Shown: positions 1 through 6,509 of the stretch, one piece after another
Layout: every line of letters begins with the position of its first letter
Numbering within the stretch: position 1 is the stretch's first letter
Source: an uncultured Clostridia bacterium
GTDB taxonomy: Bacteria > Bacillota > Clostridia > Oscillospirales > Acutalibacteraceae
NCBI GenBank assembly: GCA_945971755.1
Contig: CAMFPJ010000048.1
Coordinates: 1-10,602, forward strand
DNA: 10,602 nt
Direction of reading: 5' to 3'
The notes under the pieces: model-generated
What the model was told of the DNA's origin: nothing
The model's database searches: none
What the model saw: the letters and a program-made list of their open reading frames with translations, nothing else
Position numbers and translations under genes: made by a program

Positions 1-166
1 GGGCTGTGTTGTCACCAATATGCTGTGCAACCTCAACAGTAAGAGTGCGCTCACCGATTGGCATTGTAAGTGCGTTATATATTGCAGGCAAACCGCCTTC
101 GTCGAAGCTAACGTCAACAACAGGTCCCATAACCTGTGAAACGGTGCCTTTGTTTGTGTCTGACAT
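1..166 (-). CDS. atpD: F1Fo-ATP synthase subunit beta, N-terminal part (cut by window edge)
   Basis: Start of the catalytic beta subunit of F1, which carries the ATP-forming sites in the alpha3-beta3 head. Only the first 55 codons are in the window; the rest lies beyond position 1. The translation starts MSDTNKGTVSQVMGPVVDV and continues to ...EVAQHIGDNTA, which matches the beta-barrel N-terminal domain of bacterial AtpD (G-x-V-x-Q-V-x-G-P-V-V-D-V, then E-V-A-Q-H-x-G). The ATG at 166 is preceded by AAGGAGT with 7 bases of spacing, and follows the atpG stop by 14 bases. The Walker A region is outside the window, so catalytic integrity cannot be judged. Identity is secure from the sequence together with its position after atpG. 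Confidence 0.95.
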   Translation of the reverse strand, partial: MSDTNKGTVSQVMGPVVDVSFDEGGLPAIYNALTMPIGERTLTVEVAQHIGDNTA

Positions 167-180
167 TTCTGTCACTCCTT

Positions 181-984
181 TTATGTGCCGCTGCCGGCAA
201 CAATTTCTGTGATTTCCTGAGTAATAGCACCTTGACGTGCTCTGTTATATTTGAGTTGTAAGTCATCAATCATCTGCTGTGCATTTTTACCTGCCGAGTC
301 CATTGCCATTCTCCTTGCGGCAACCTCACTTGCAAAGCTTTCGCGAAGAGAGGCTATAAGAATTCCTGCAATGTATTCGGGCACAGATTCATTCAAGATT
401 GTGATTTCATCAGGCTCAAAAATAACGCCGACACCGGATGTCTTTTCTGCTTTTTTTATGGGGAGTACCCAAGAAATCTGTGCTTCCTGTGTCATCATGG
501 AAACATATTTGGTACTTATAATTCCCAAACGGTCAAACTCTCCGTCACAAAATTCCCTGCATAGCTTGTCGGAGAGTTCTTTCGCATCATTGTAGGAAAA
601 ATTTTCAGAAGAATTGTGCTCTGTTCCGAACCTTTCGCAAGCCCGTTTACCGATTGGAATATATTCTGCGTCGGGATATTCCTTCACAAGACGGAAAATG
701 TTAGCATTGTAACCGCCTGCAAGGCCTCTGTCACCGGCAATAACAATAATCTTTGTGCGCGAGCCGTCTGTTTCTTTCATGTAAGGGCTTTTCGCACACT
801 CTGAACTAAGAGTTAAAACCTCAACCGCATCTTTAACTGCCGCAGCGTAGTCGCGGCTTTTCATCATTGCCTCATTTGCTCTTCGCATTTTTGATGATGC
901 AACAAGCCCCATGGCTTTTGTAAGGTGAAGAGTGGAGTCAACACTACGAATTCTTGAGCGCAATGCTTTAATGTCTGCTCCCAC
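181..984 (-). CDS. atpG: F1Fo-ATP synthase subunit gamma
   Basis: Central rotor shaft of F1, which couples c-ring rotation to conformational change in the beta subunits. 267 aa, somewhat shorter than the usual 280-290. The N-terminal helix (MGADIKALRSRIRSV...TKAMGLVASSKMRRA) and the C-terminal helix (RQGAITQEITEIVAGSGT) are the two conserved coiled-coil strands that enter the alpha3-beta3 hexamer. The middle Rossmann-like domain has the family motif GDRGLAGGYN (usually GDRGLCGG). The C-terminal signature has G-S where most members have G-A. The start is GTG at 984, preceded by AGAGGTGA (formed by the end of atpA) at 6 bases. Only 6 bases separate it from the atpA stop, so translation is probably coupled. 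Confidence 0.96.
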   Translation of the reverse strand: MGADIKALRSRIRSVDSTLHLTKAMGLVASSKMRRANEAMMKSRDYAAAVKDAVEVLTLSSECAKSPYMKETDGSRTKIIVIAGDRGLAGGYNANIFRLVKEYPDAEYIPIGKRACERFGTEHNSSENFSYNDAKELSDKLCREFCDGEFDRLGIISTKYVSMMTQEAQISWVLPIKKAEKTSGVGVIFEPDEITILNESVPEYIAGILIASLRESFASEVAARRMAMDSAGKNAQQMIDDLQLKYNRARQGAITQEITEIVAGSGT

Positions 985-990
985 GGTTTA

Positions 991-2484
991 TCACCTCTCA
1001 AGCTCGCTGAGTGCTTTTTTGAGCATCTCAACATCTTCGTCTTCGTAATAACCTTCTTCAAAACGAACAAGAAGGTCGCTGTATTTATTTTCAAGAACTT
1101 CGAAAAGGTCTTTTTCGTATTCGTGAACTTTGCTGACTTCAATATTGTCAAGGTAGCCGTTAATTACTGCGTAAACAATTGCAACCTGACAGCCGACCCG
1201 AACAGGAGAGTTTCTGTTTTGCTTAAGAACTTCAACAATTCTCTCACCGAGGGCAAGACGTGCTTTTGTGTCTGCGTCAAGGTCACTGCCGAACTGTGCA
1301 AATGCCTGAAGTTCCCTGTACTGTGAGTAGAGAAGTTTAAGTTCGCCTGAAACCTTTTTCATAGCTTTTAGCTGAGCAGAACCGCCCACACGGCTAACTG
1401 AAATACCAGGGTTAATAGCGGGCATAATGCCGGCGTGGAAAAGCTCTGTTTCAAGGAAAATCTGACCGTCGGTAATAGAAATAACGTTAGTCGGGATATA
1501 TGCTGAAACGTCGCCTGCCTGTGTTTCAATAATGGGGAGCGCCGTGATTGAGCCTCCGCCGTATTCGGGTGCAACGCAAGCCGCTCTTTCCAAAAGTCTT
1601 GAGTGAAGGTAGAAAACGTCACCTGGGTATGCTTCACGTCCCGGGGGGCGGCGGATAAGAAGAGAAAGTGCACGGTAAGCAACTGCGTGCTTTGAAAGGT
1701 CGTCGTAAATAATAAGAACGTCTTTACCGAGTTCTCTGAAATATTCTGCCATTGCACATCCTGAATAGGGTGCAACGTACTGAAGCGGTGCACTCTCGGA
1801 AGCAGAGGCGGAAACAATTATTGTGTATTCCATTGCACCTGCTCTTGTCAGTTCCTGAGCGAGTTGCACAACAGAGGTACTCTTCTGACCGATTGCAACA
1901 TAAATGCAGATAACGTCTGTATTCTTTTGGTTAATGATTGTATCAATAGCAATTTCGGTTTTACCCGTCTGCCTGTCACCGATGATAAGTTCACGCTGAC
2001 CGCGACCGATGGGAATCATACTGTCAATTGCCTTAATACCCGTTTGCAGAGGAACGCTTACGCTTTTGCGTTCAATAATTCCGGGAGCTTCCGACTCAAT
2101 GGGTCGGGTGCCTGCGCTCTCAATGGGGCCTTTGCCGTCAATGGGGTTTCCGAGTGCGTCAACAACTCTGCCAAGGAACCCTTCACCAACGGGGACGGAC
2201 AAAACCTTGCCCGTTCTGTGAACAGAGGTACCCTCACGGATATTGTTTTGGTTTGAAAGGACAGCAACCGAAACACTCTCTGCCTCAAGGTTCTGCGCCA
2301 TACCGAAGCTTCCGTCCTCAAATTCCAAAAGCTCGTTCGCCATACAGTTGCGAAGACCGTAAACCCGTGCAATACCGTCGCCGACAAGTATTACCGTGCC
2401 CGTTTCTGTCATTTCAACACGTGATTTATAATTCTTAATTTGTTCTTTTAAGATACTGCTGATTTCGTCAGTTTTCTGGCTCAT
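991..2484 (-). CDS. atpA: F1Fo-ATP synthase subunit alpha
   Basis: Regulatory nucleotide-binding subunit of the F1 head. 497 aa, normal length. Visible in order: N-terminal beta-barrel (about 25-95), P-loop GDRQTGKT (169-176), Walker B VLIIYDD (256-262) followed by LSKHA, the alpha/beta ATPase signature PAINPGISVS (355-364) and the arginine finger R365 in SVSRVGG, then the helical C-terminal domain. The N-terminal amphipathic segment (MSQKTDEISSILKEQIKNYK) is the part that contacts subunit delta. The ATG at 2484 overlaps the atpH stop in an ATGA arrangement, indicating translational coupling. All key residues are present, so this is a functional-looking alpha subunit. Confidence 0.98.
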   Translation of the reverse strand: MSQKTDEISSILKEQIKNYKSRVEMTETGTVILVGDGIARVYGLRNCMANELLEFEDGSFGMAQNLEAESVSVAVLSNQNNIREGTSVHRTGKVLSVPVGEGFLGRVVDALGNPIDGKGPIESAGTRPIESEAPGIIERKSVSVPLQTGIKAIDSMIPIGRGQRELIIGDRQTGKTEIAIDTIINQKNTDVICIYVAIGQKSTSVVQLAQELTRAGAMEYTIIVSASASESAPLQYVAPYSGCAMAEYFRELGKDVLIIYDDLSKHAVAYRALSLLIRRPPGREAYPGDVFYLHSRLLERAACVAPEYGGGSITALPIIETQAGDVSAYIPTNVISITDGQIFLETELFHAGIMPAINPGISVSRVGGSAQLKAMKKVSGELKLLYSQYRELQAFAQFGSDLDADTKARLALGERIVEVLKQNRNSPVRVGCQVAIVYAVINGYLDNIEVSKVHEYEKDLFEVLENKYSDLLVRFEEGYYEDEDVEMLKKALSELER

Positions 2485-3011
2485 TTATCCATCACTTCCT
2501 TTAATTCTTGTAAGCGGTGCTTGAGTGTACCGTCAATTTCGGTACCGTCCATTTCAATAAGCACACCGCCGAGAAGTGTCTCGTCAATAAGACATTCGAG
2601 TTGTACCCGATGTCCGCTTTGTTTTTCCAATTTAAGTTTAAGCAGTTCCTTTTGATTTTCGTTTAAGGGAACAGTACTCCAAACCCTTGCTACGGAAACT
2701 TTTTGGCTTTCGGTGTAAAGCTTTCGGAATTCGTCGGCACAGTCAGAAAAAATACCCGCCCTGCCTTTTTCGCAAAGAATTGACAAAAAAGATAGGGAGT
2801 ATTCAGAAATATTGTCTGTGAATATATCATTAACTGTTTTAAGCCGTTCACTCTTTGAAATACCGGGACTTTGTAAAAAATCTCTGTATTCGGGAGTTTT
2901 CTTAAATACCTCGCTGATAAAATCAAGGTCCGTATTTATTTCACTGAGCGAATTGCTTTCAAGTCCCAACGAGAAAAGAGCTTCACCGTATTCTTTACTA
3001 ATTTCACTCAT
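2481..3011 (-). CDS. atpH: F1Fo-ATP synthase subunit delta (OSCP)
   Basis: Peripheral-stalk subunit that ties the b dimer to the top of the alpha3-beta3 head. I place the start at the ATG at 3011 (MSEISKEYGEALFSLG, 176 aa) because AGGTGA lies 5 bases before it. An in-frame GTG at 3020 would add three residues but has no ribosome binding site. The N-terminal helical bundle (about 1-105) and the C-terminal segment with LIDETLLGGVLIEMDGTEID and a final HRLQEL are typical of the family (consensus L-I-D-E-x-L-L-G-G-V-x-I). It overlaps the end of atpF by 8 bases and the start of atpA by 4, so all three are likely translated in a coupled way. Confidence 0.95.
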   Translation of the reverse strand: MSEISKEYGEALFSLGLESNSLSEINTDLDFISEVFKKTPEYRDFLQSPGISKSERLKTVNDIFTDNISEYSLSFLSILCEKGRAGIFSDCADEFRKLYTESQKVSVARVWSTVPLNENQKELLKLKLEKQSGHRVQLECLIDETLLGGVLIEMDGTEIDGTLKHRLQELKEVMDK

Positions 3012-3510
3012 TGCCGTCACCTATGTCGCGTAAAAATGAGTCGATAAGTGCTTTGTGATCATCAGTAGTGATTTCACGTGAAAGCAATTTTTCGGTAAGC
3101 GCGGCAGAAATGTCAATGATGTCATTTTTAATGTCATCCTGTGCTTTTATGCGTTCAAGCTCCGCCTCATTTTCGGCAGTTCGAATAATTCCGTCTGCCC
3201 TGTCCTTTGCCTCGGCAATAATTGCGTCACCGCGACGGCTTGCGTTCTCGGTGGCGTTGTGCAAAATCTCATTTGCCGTGTCTTCAGCGGTTTGCATTTT
3301 CTGCTCCCACTCATCACGGCTTTCTTCTGCGAGACGTTTTGCGTTATCAGCCTCTCTGTATTGTTCGTCAATGGCGTTTTGCCTTGCTTCAAGCATTTTG
3401 CGAACAGGCTTATAGAGAAACTTTTTCATAACGAGGAAAAGGATTACCAAATTTGCAAGGGAAATCAAAATCTGCCAGATATTTACTGATATGATATCTG
3501 AACTTTGCAT
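3004..3510 (-). CDS. atpF: F1Fo-ATP synthase subunit b
   Basis: Peripheral stator stalk, 168 aa. One N-terminal membrane helix is visible (about residues 10-30, IWQILISLANLVILFLVMKK), followed by the conserved hinge FLYKPVRKMLEARQNAI and a long, highly charged, Ala-rich coiled-coil region (about 45-150) that runs up the side of F1 as a dimer. Only one b-type gene is present, so the stalk should be a homodimer. The ATG at 3510 has GGGAGTG 8 bases upstream and follows the atpE stop by 19 bases. The long open frames on the opposite strand here (Ser- and Ala-rich) are reading-frame shadows of the coiled coil. Confidence 0.96.
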   Translation of the reverse strand: MQSSDIISVNIWQILISLANLVILFLVMKKFLYKPVRKMLEARQNAIDEQYREADNAKRLAEESRDEWEQKMQTAEDTANEILHNATENASRRGDAIIAEAKDRADGIIRTAENEAELERIKAQDDIKNDIIDISAALTEKLLSREITTDDHKALIDSFLRDIGDGNE

Positions 3511-3529
3511 TTATGGTTCACTCCCAAAA

Positions 3530-3829
3530 TTATAAAAGACCGTTACTAACTAAGGTATTAACTAAAATTTTAACAAGCATTTTCGGTGCAACGAAAAGGA
3601 GCAAGAGTCCTGTAACAAAACCGTAAAGACCTGTTGTTTCGGCAAGAGCGCAACCGAGAATCATTGTTGATGTAACGTCGCCCTTGCTTTCGGGCTGGCG
3701 GCCGATAGCTTCGCAAGCTTTAGCAACTGCGTTACCTTCACCGATACCGGGGCCGATACCTGCAATAAGGGCAAGGCCTGCACCGACAGCGCAACCACAT
3801 AAAATAATACCAACTGCGAGTTCTAACAT
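3530..3829 (-). CDS. atpE: F1Fo-ATP synthase subunit c (predicted Na+-binding type)
   Basis: Membrane rotor protein that forms the c-ring and carries the coupling ion. 99 aa, with two membrane helices (about 4-28 and 53-82) joined by the RQPE loop (44-47). Helix 1 has the glycine-rich packing run GIGPGIGEGNA. The essential carboxylate is E64 in ALAETTGLYG. A second carboxylate, E31, sits where the Ilyobacter tartaricus Na+ rotor has Q32, and T65/T66 take the places of its S66/T67. This pattern is that of the two-carboxylate Na+ rotors described in Fusobacterium nucleatum, so Na+ coupling is inferred. The C-terminus (after VAPKML) is about 15 residues longer than in short c subunits. A strong GGAGG lies 8 bases before the ATG, the best in the operon, fitting the need for many copies. 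Confidence 0.97.
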   Translation of the reverse strand: MLELAVGIILCGCAVGAGLALIAGIGPGIGEGNAVAKACEAIGRQPESKGDVTSTMILGCALAETTGLYGFVTGLLLLFVAPKMLVKILVNTLVSNGLL

Positions 3830-3847
3830 TTTAATTACCTCCGTAAT

Positions 3848-4744
3848 TTATATTGCTTTTTTATTTTTGTTCTTTTTTGCCTTGCGGGCAATATAATCAT
3901 CAAGTGCAAAAGCACCTGAAACATTAAGCATAGTAAGCATTGCGAAAATGAATGCCTGTAAACAGCCGCTGAATACGTCAAAGTAAGCGGAAAAGACTGC
4001 GGGAAGACCTATACGCAGGAACGGGAATTCACCTAAAGCCCCCGGTAGCCAGCCGAAAATCCATGATGAAAGGACTTCAAGCCCGGCAGCCATAAGAGCG
4101 GAAATAACCGAGCCTGAAACAACGTTGCCGTAATGACGGAAGGTCATTGAAACGGGTGTTGCAACCTCACCTATAATGTTAAACGGTGTAAAGAAGAAAA
4201 TCGGTTCGGTAAAGCTCTTTAAGTAGTGCCCTAAACCGCATTTCATTTTGTAATAGGTAATCAGCAAAAATACAAGAATTGCCCAGCCTGCAATAATGTT
4301 AAGGTCGGAAGTGGGAGGGAACAATCCTAAAAGGGAAGTAAGACTTGAAAATGCCGAAAGAGCAATAACAGCACCGATAAACGGAGCAAAGCCCTTAAAA
4401 TATTCACCCATATTTTCGCGAACGAGAGAATCGGTTTTTGTAACAATATATTCCGCAATATGCTGACGTTTTGTTTCTGCTTTCGGGGAAAGCCCATGAG
4501 TTAAGTAAAGGCAAAACCAAAAAATCGTAATTAAAACCAGCCATGAGTTAACCTGTGCTTCGGTAATCGGTAAGTCCCATTTAGGCATATTCAATGTAAA
4601 GTAAATAAGAGCACCTGAAATTGAAACGCCCTCTTCAGCGGCAGGATTCGTTAAAATCTTAAGCACGATTCCGAAAACAAGCGGCAAAATCATCATAACA
4701 ATGAGAAATGCATCAACTAAGCGGAAACGGCGACTTTTCACCAT
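3848..4744 (-). CDS. atpB: F1Fo-ATP synthase subunit a
   Basis: Membrane stator subunit that provides the two half-channels for ion movement past the c-ring. I choose the ATG at 4744 (MVKSRRFRLVDAFLIV, 298 aa) because AGAGGTGA lies 8 bases before it. The frame stays open upstream to 4846, but that part lies inside atpI and has no membrane-protein character. Several hydrophobic helices are visible. The essential stator arginine is R203 in the motif MTFRHYGNVVSGSVIS, and the segment before it (EPIFFFTPFNIIGEVATPVS) is the conserved part of helix 4/5. The protein ends in a Lys-rich tail (RKAKKNKNKKAI). It follows atpI by 17 bases and precedes atpE by 18. Confidence 0.96.
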   Translation of the reverse strand: MVKSRRFRLVDAFLIVMMILPLVFGIVLKILTNPAAEEGVSISGALIYFTLNMPKWDLPITEAQVNSWLVLITIFWFCLYLTHGLSPKAETKRQHIAEYIVTKTDSLVRENMGEYFKGFAPFIGAVIALSAFSSLTSLLGLFPPTSDLNIIAGWAILVFLLITYYKMKCGLGHYLKSFTEPIFFFTPFNIIGEVATPVSMTFRHYGNVVSGSVISALMAAGLEVLSSWIFGWLPGALGEFPFLRIGLPAVFSAYFDVFSGCLQAFIFAMLTMLNVSGAFALDDYIARKAKKNKNKKAI

Positions 4745-4761
4745 TATTTTTGTCACCTCTT

Positions 4762-5169
4762 TTATTTGTCTTCTTGCTTTTTTAAGAAAATAGAACGAAA
4801 TGCAATCGCAATTCTCGGGAAGAAGAAGGGCAAAGCAACAGTCCAAACGTTAAAAATCGGAACTAACACGCCGATGATTATTACAACACCTATTGCCAAA
4901 TTGCGAAGCATTTGTGAAAGACGGATAATCTGCGCGGCTTTTTTCTCATCCTTGTTAACTGCAATTTGCACAGTAATTCCCATAAGGAAAAAGTTGAGAA
5001 CGGCAAAAACACCGCCCAAAAGGTTTCCGAGTACAATGGGGTACCCCCACTTTGCAAAACCGAATGCCTGAAGAATTAAAACAACAGATTCCATAAACGC
5101 ACTCAGCACAACAACCCATGCTGCAATATATGTGGTTTCGCGGATGACTGCATCGCTGATTTTTTTCAT
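4762..5169 (-). CDS. atpI: AtpI-like ATP synthase accessory membrane protein
   Basis: First gene of the atp operon. 135 aa with four hydrophobic segments (about 13-35, 43-71, 88-106, 107-124) and a basic cytoplasmic loop containing KDEKKAAQIIRLSQ between the second and third. Size, topology and place directly before atpB fit the AtpI / ATP synthase subunit I family. Its members are reported to assist c-ring assembly and, in some bacteria, to take part in Mg2+ handling. Sequence conservation in this family is low, so the call leans on context. The ATG at 5169 has AAGGAGT 8 bases upstream. A leader of roughly 50 bases separates it from the predicted transcription start. Confidence 0.85.
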   Translation of the reverse strand: MKKISDAVIRETTYIAAWVVVLSAFMESVVLILQAFGFAKWGYPIVLGNLLGGVFAVLNFFLMGITVQIAVNKDEKKAAQIIRLSQMLRNLAIGVVIIIGVLVPIFNVWTVALPFFFPRIAIAFRSIFLKKQEDK

Positions 5170-5197
5170 AACAGGGTACTCCTTTCAGAGTTTTATA

Positions 5198-5252
5198 AAA
5201 ATGACTAATCGTCAATTGCTTGAAATTATACCACAAAATGACTGTTAGTCAA
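5198..5252. repeat. Two copies of a TTGAC-N5-GTCATTTT dyad element at the atp promoter
   Basis: Read on the minus strand, TTGAC-N5-GTCATTTT occurs at 5252-5235 (N5 = TAACA) and again at 5215-5198 (N5 = GATTA), 37 bases apart. Each core, TGAC-N5-GTCA, is an inverted repeat; the upstream copy extends to TGACT-N3-AGTCA. The first copy covers the -35 box and part of the spacer, and the second begins just after the expected transcription start. This arrangement suits a repressor operator pair, or a duplicated promoter that has decayed. No regulator is identified. Confidence 0.6.
5225..5252 (-). promoter_or_regulatory. Sigma-A promoter of the atp operon
   Basis: On the minus strand a TTGACT -35 box (5247-5252) and a perfect TATAAT -10 box (5225-5230) are separated by 16 bases. 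The -10 is preceded by TGG, giving an extended -10. Transcription would start near 5217, leaving a leader of about 50 bases before atpI. The -35 box lies inside one copy of a repeated TGAC-N5-GTCA dyad. This is the only good promoter I see for the whole atp cluster. Confidence 0.85.
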
Positions 5253-5286
5253 CACTTGGAAAACCGAATTTACAAAATGTTCAAAT

Positions 5287-5344
5287 TTTGGAAAATATGA
5301 TATCCAAAGTTAAAATTTATTATATCAAAAATCAAATAATAAAT
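5287..5344. repeat. Two AT-rich inverted repeats in the divergent intergenic region
   Basis: TTTGGA (5287-5292) and TCCAAA (5303-5308) form an inverted repeat with 10 bases between the arms. Directly after it, ATTTATTAT (5315-5323) and ATAATAAAT (5336-5344) form a perfect 9-base inverted repeat with 12 bases between. A further TTGGAAAA, matching the left side of the first repeat, occurs at 5256-5263. They lie between the two divergent promoters. In DNA this AT-rich, such dyads can arise by chance, so a regulatory role is only possible. Confidence 0.35.
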
Positions 5345-5406
5345 CAACAACAACCCGATATTATTTTGTCTGTTTTTTCAAAAACAATGCTATATTTTCC
5401 TCGGTA

Positions 5407-5435
5407 TTGAATATATAGTTTGATTTTGATATAAT
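5407..5435 (+). promoter_or_regulatory. Sigma-A promoter of the phosphoesterase gene
   Basis: TTGAAT (-35, 5407-5412) and a perfect TATAAT (-10, 5430-5435) are separated by exactly 17 bases. Transcription would start near 5442, giving a short leader with an AGGGGGG ribosome binding site (5454-5460). Confidence 0.8.
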
Positions 5436-5466
5436 TTAACTTGTAAAAATTGTAGGGGGGATGAAT

Positions 5467-6432
5467 ATGTCATTTTCCGACTGTCTTTTTAAGCAAATGG
5501 AAAAGAATTTTGAAAAAATAATATGCACGGAGAAATTTAGCTCGGCGAACTCCGGTGACTCCATAAAAACAGATGAAAAAGCTTTAGTTACATTTGCCGT
5601 GTGGGGTGACCCGCAGGTGTCTTTTATTTCACCCCTTCGCTCTGCTCGGGTTTATAAAGCAGTGGAGGATATCAGGAAAGGTGATAAGCTTGACGCACTT
5701 GTGCTTTGCGGAGATATTACGGAGTACGGAGCAAAATGTGAATATAAATTCGTAAAAAAATTGCTTGATAATCTGGGCGGTAAATGTGAAAAGATTTTTG
5801 CGGTACCGGGTAACCATGACGTAAGGCTTAGAAATTTCAAAAAGCAGGTAAAAAGATTTACTCAGTTTGTAAACTCGGTAAATAACGGAGATGCAGACGA
5901 TAATTCATATTATTACAAGAGGGATATTAACGGATACAGGTTCATTATGATGGGCACAGACAGATGTACCTTTGAGGCGTCTTATATAAACGCCAATCAA
6001 TTAAAAAGATTAGAGGAGGATATTATTTCTGCTCCTAAAAACAAACCTGTTTTTGTGTTTAATCATCAGGCGTTAAAACACACAAACGGACTTCCCGTTA
6101 CTTTTTTAGGCAAAGGAAAATGGAGAGGTTCTGTGGGCAGAGAGTCCGAAAAGCTCAGAAAAGTTCTTGAAAAACGTCCGAATGTGTTTTATATTACAGG
6201 TCATTTGCATTACGGAACATCTCAATACACGTTTGAAAATTTAGGTAACATAAAAGCACTTTCCGTACCTACCGTCGGAGTGATAAATCACGGAAAATTT
6301 AACACAATGACACAAGGCTATTTAATATCGGTTTATGATGATAAAGTGATATTAAGGTCAAGAATTTTCGGTGAGAGTAAATACGCTCCGAATACTGTTT
6401 CAAACGCTTTTATAGAAGTGCCTATAGAATAA
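5467..6432 (+). CDS. Calcineurin-like metallophosphoesterase
   Basis: Predicted cytoplasmic two-metal phosphoesterase, 321 aa, with no signal peptide or membrane segment. The superfamily motifs appear in order: GDPQ (47-50, in place of the usual D-x-H), GDITE (82-86), GNHDVR (116-121), NHQ with H200, and GHLHYG (245-250). D48, D83, N117, H200, H246 and H248 are therefore the expected metal ligands, while the usual second ligand of motif I is Q50. The substrate cannot be told; cyclic nucleotides, nucleotides and other phosphoesters are all possible. I place the start at ATG 5467 because AGGGGGG ends 6 bases before it; an in-frame ATG at 5461 directly abuts that site. It has its own promoter, is divergent from atpI and convergent with the glycoside operon, and ends at a strong hairpin, so it is probably a single-gene unit. 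Confidence 0.88.
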   Translation: MSFSDCLFKQMEKNFEKIICTEKFSSANSGDSIKTDEKALVTFAVWGDPQVSFISPLRSARVYKAVEDIRKGDKLDALVLCGDITEYGAKCEYKFVKKLLDNLGGKCEKIFAVPGNHDVRLRNFKKQVKRFTQFVNSVNNGDADDNSYYYKRDINGYRFIMMGTDRCTFEASYINANQLKRLEEDIISAPKNKPVFVFNHQALKHTNGLPVTFLGKGKWRGSVGRESEKLRKVLEKRPNVFYITGHLHYGTSQYTFENLGNIKALSVPTVGVINHGKFNTMTQGYLISVYDDKVILRSRIFGESKYAPNTVSNAFIEVPIE

Positions 6433-6462
6433 AAACAGCCCACTTTACAGTGGGTTGTTTTT
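6431..6462. terminator. Bidirectional intrinsic terminator
   Basis: A 13-base-pair stem (6431-6443 with 6450-6462, one G-T pair) surrounds a six-base loop TTTACA. The core pair is CCCAC/GTGGG, flanked by an A-run on the left and a T-run on the right, so either strand yields a hairpin followed by a U-run. It overlaps the stop codon of the phosphoesterase gene and lies about 50 bases after the end of the convergent glycoside operon, so it can end both transcripts. Confidence 0.88.
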
Positions 6463-6509
6463 ATGTAGAAGATACTTTCTCCGTTGATGAGATATACCCC
6501 ATAGGTTTG

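Noticed and set aside
1864..2256. 130-codon plus-strand open frame opposite atpA
   Set aside because: Lies wholly opposite the well-conserved N-terminal and P-loop region of the alpha subunit; no family resemblance.
3012..3020. GTG start for atpH three codons upstream
   Set aside because: No Shine-Dalgarno sequence before it; AGGTGA is placed correctly for the ATG at 3011.
3068..3415. Long Ser/Ala-rich plus-strand open frame opposite atpF
   Set aside because: Antisense shadow of the coiled-coil region of subunit b; no ribosome binding site and low-complexity composition.
4745..4846. N-terminal extension of atpB upstream of 4744
   Set aside because: It lies mostly within atpI in another frame, is unlike subunit a N-termini, and a good ribosome binding site supports the ATG at 4744.
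5198..5215. Second atp promoter at the downstream repeat copy
   Set aside because: TTGACG and TATAAA are only 12 bases apart, too close for a sigma-A promoter.
5170..5218. Riboswitch or attenuator in the atpI leader
   Set aside because: The leader is only about 50 bases and shows just weak 4-base stems.
5461..5466. ATG at 5461 as start of the phosphoesterase
   Set aside because: AGGGGGG directly abuts it; the ATG at 5467 has proper spacing. The difference is only two residues.
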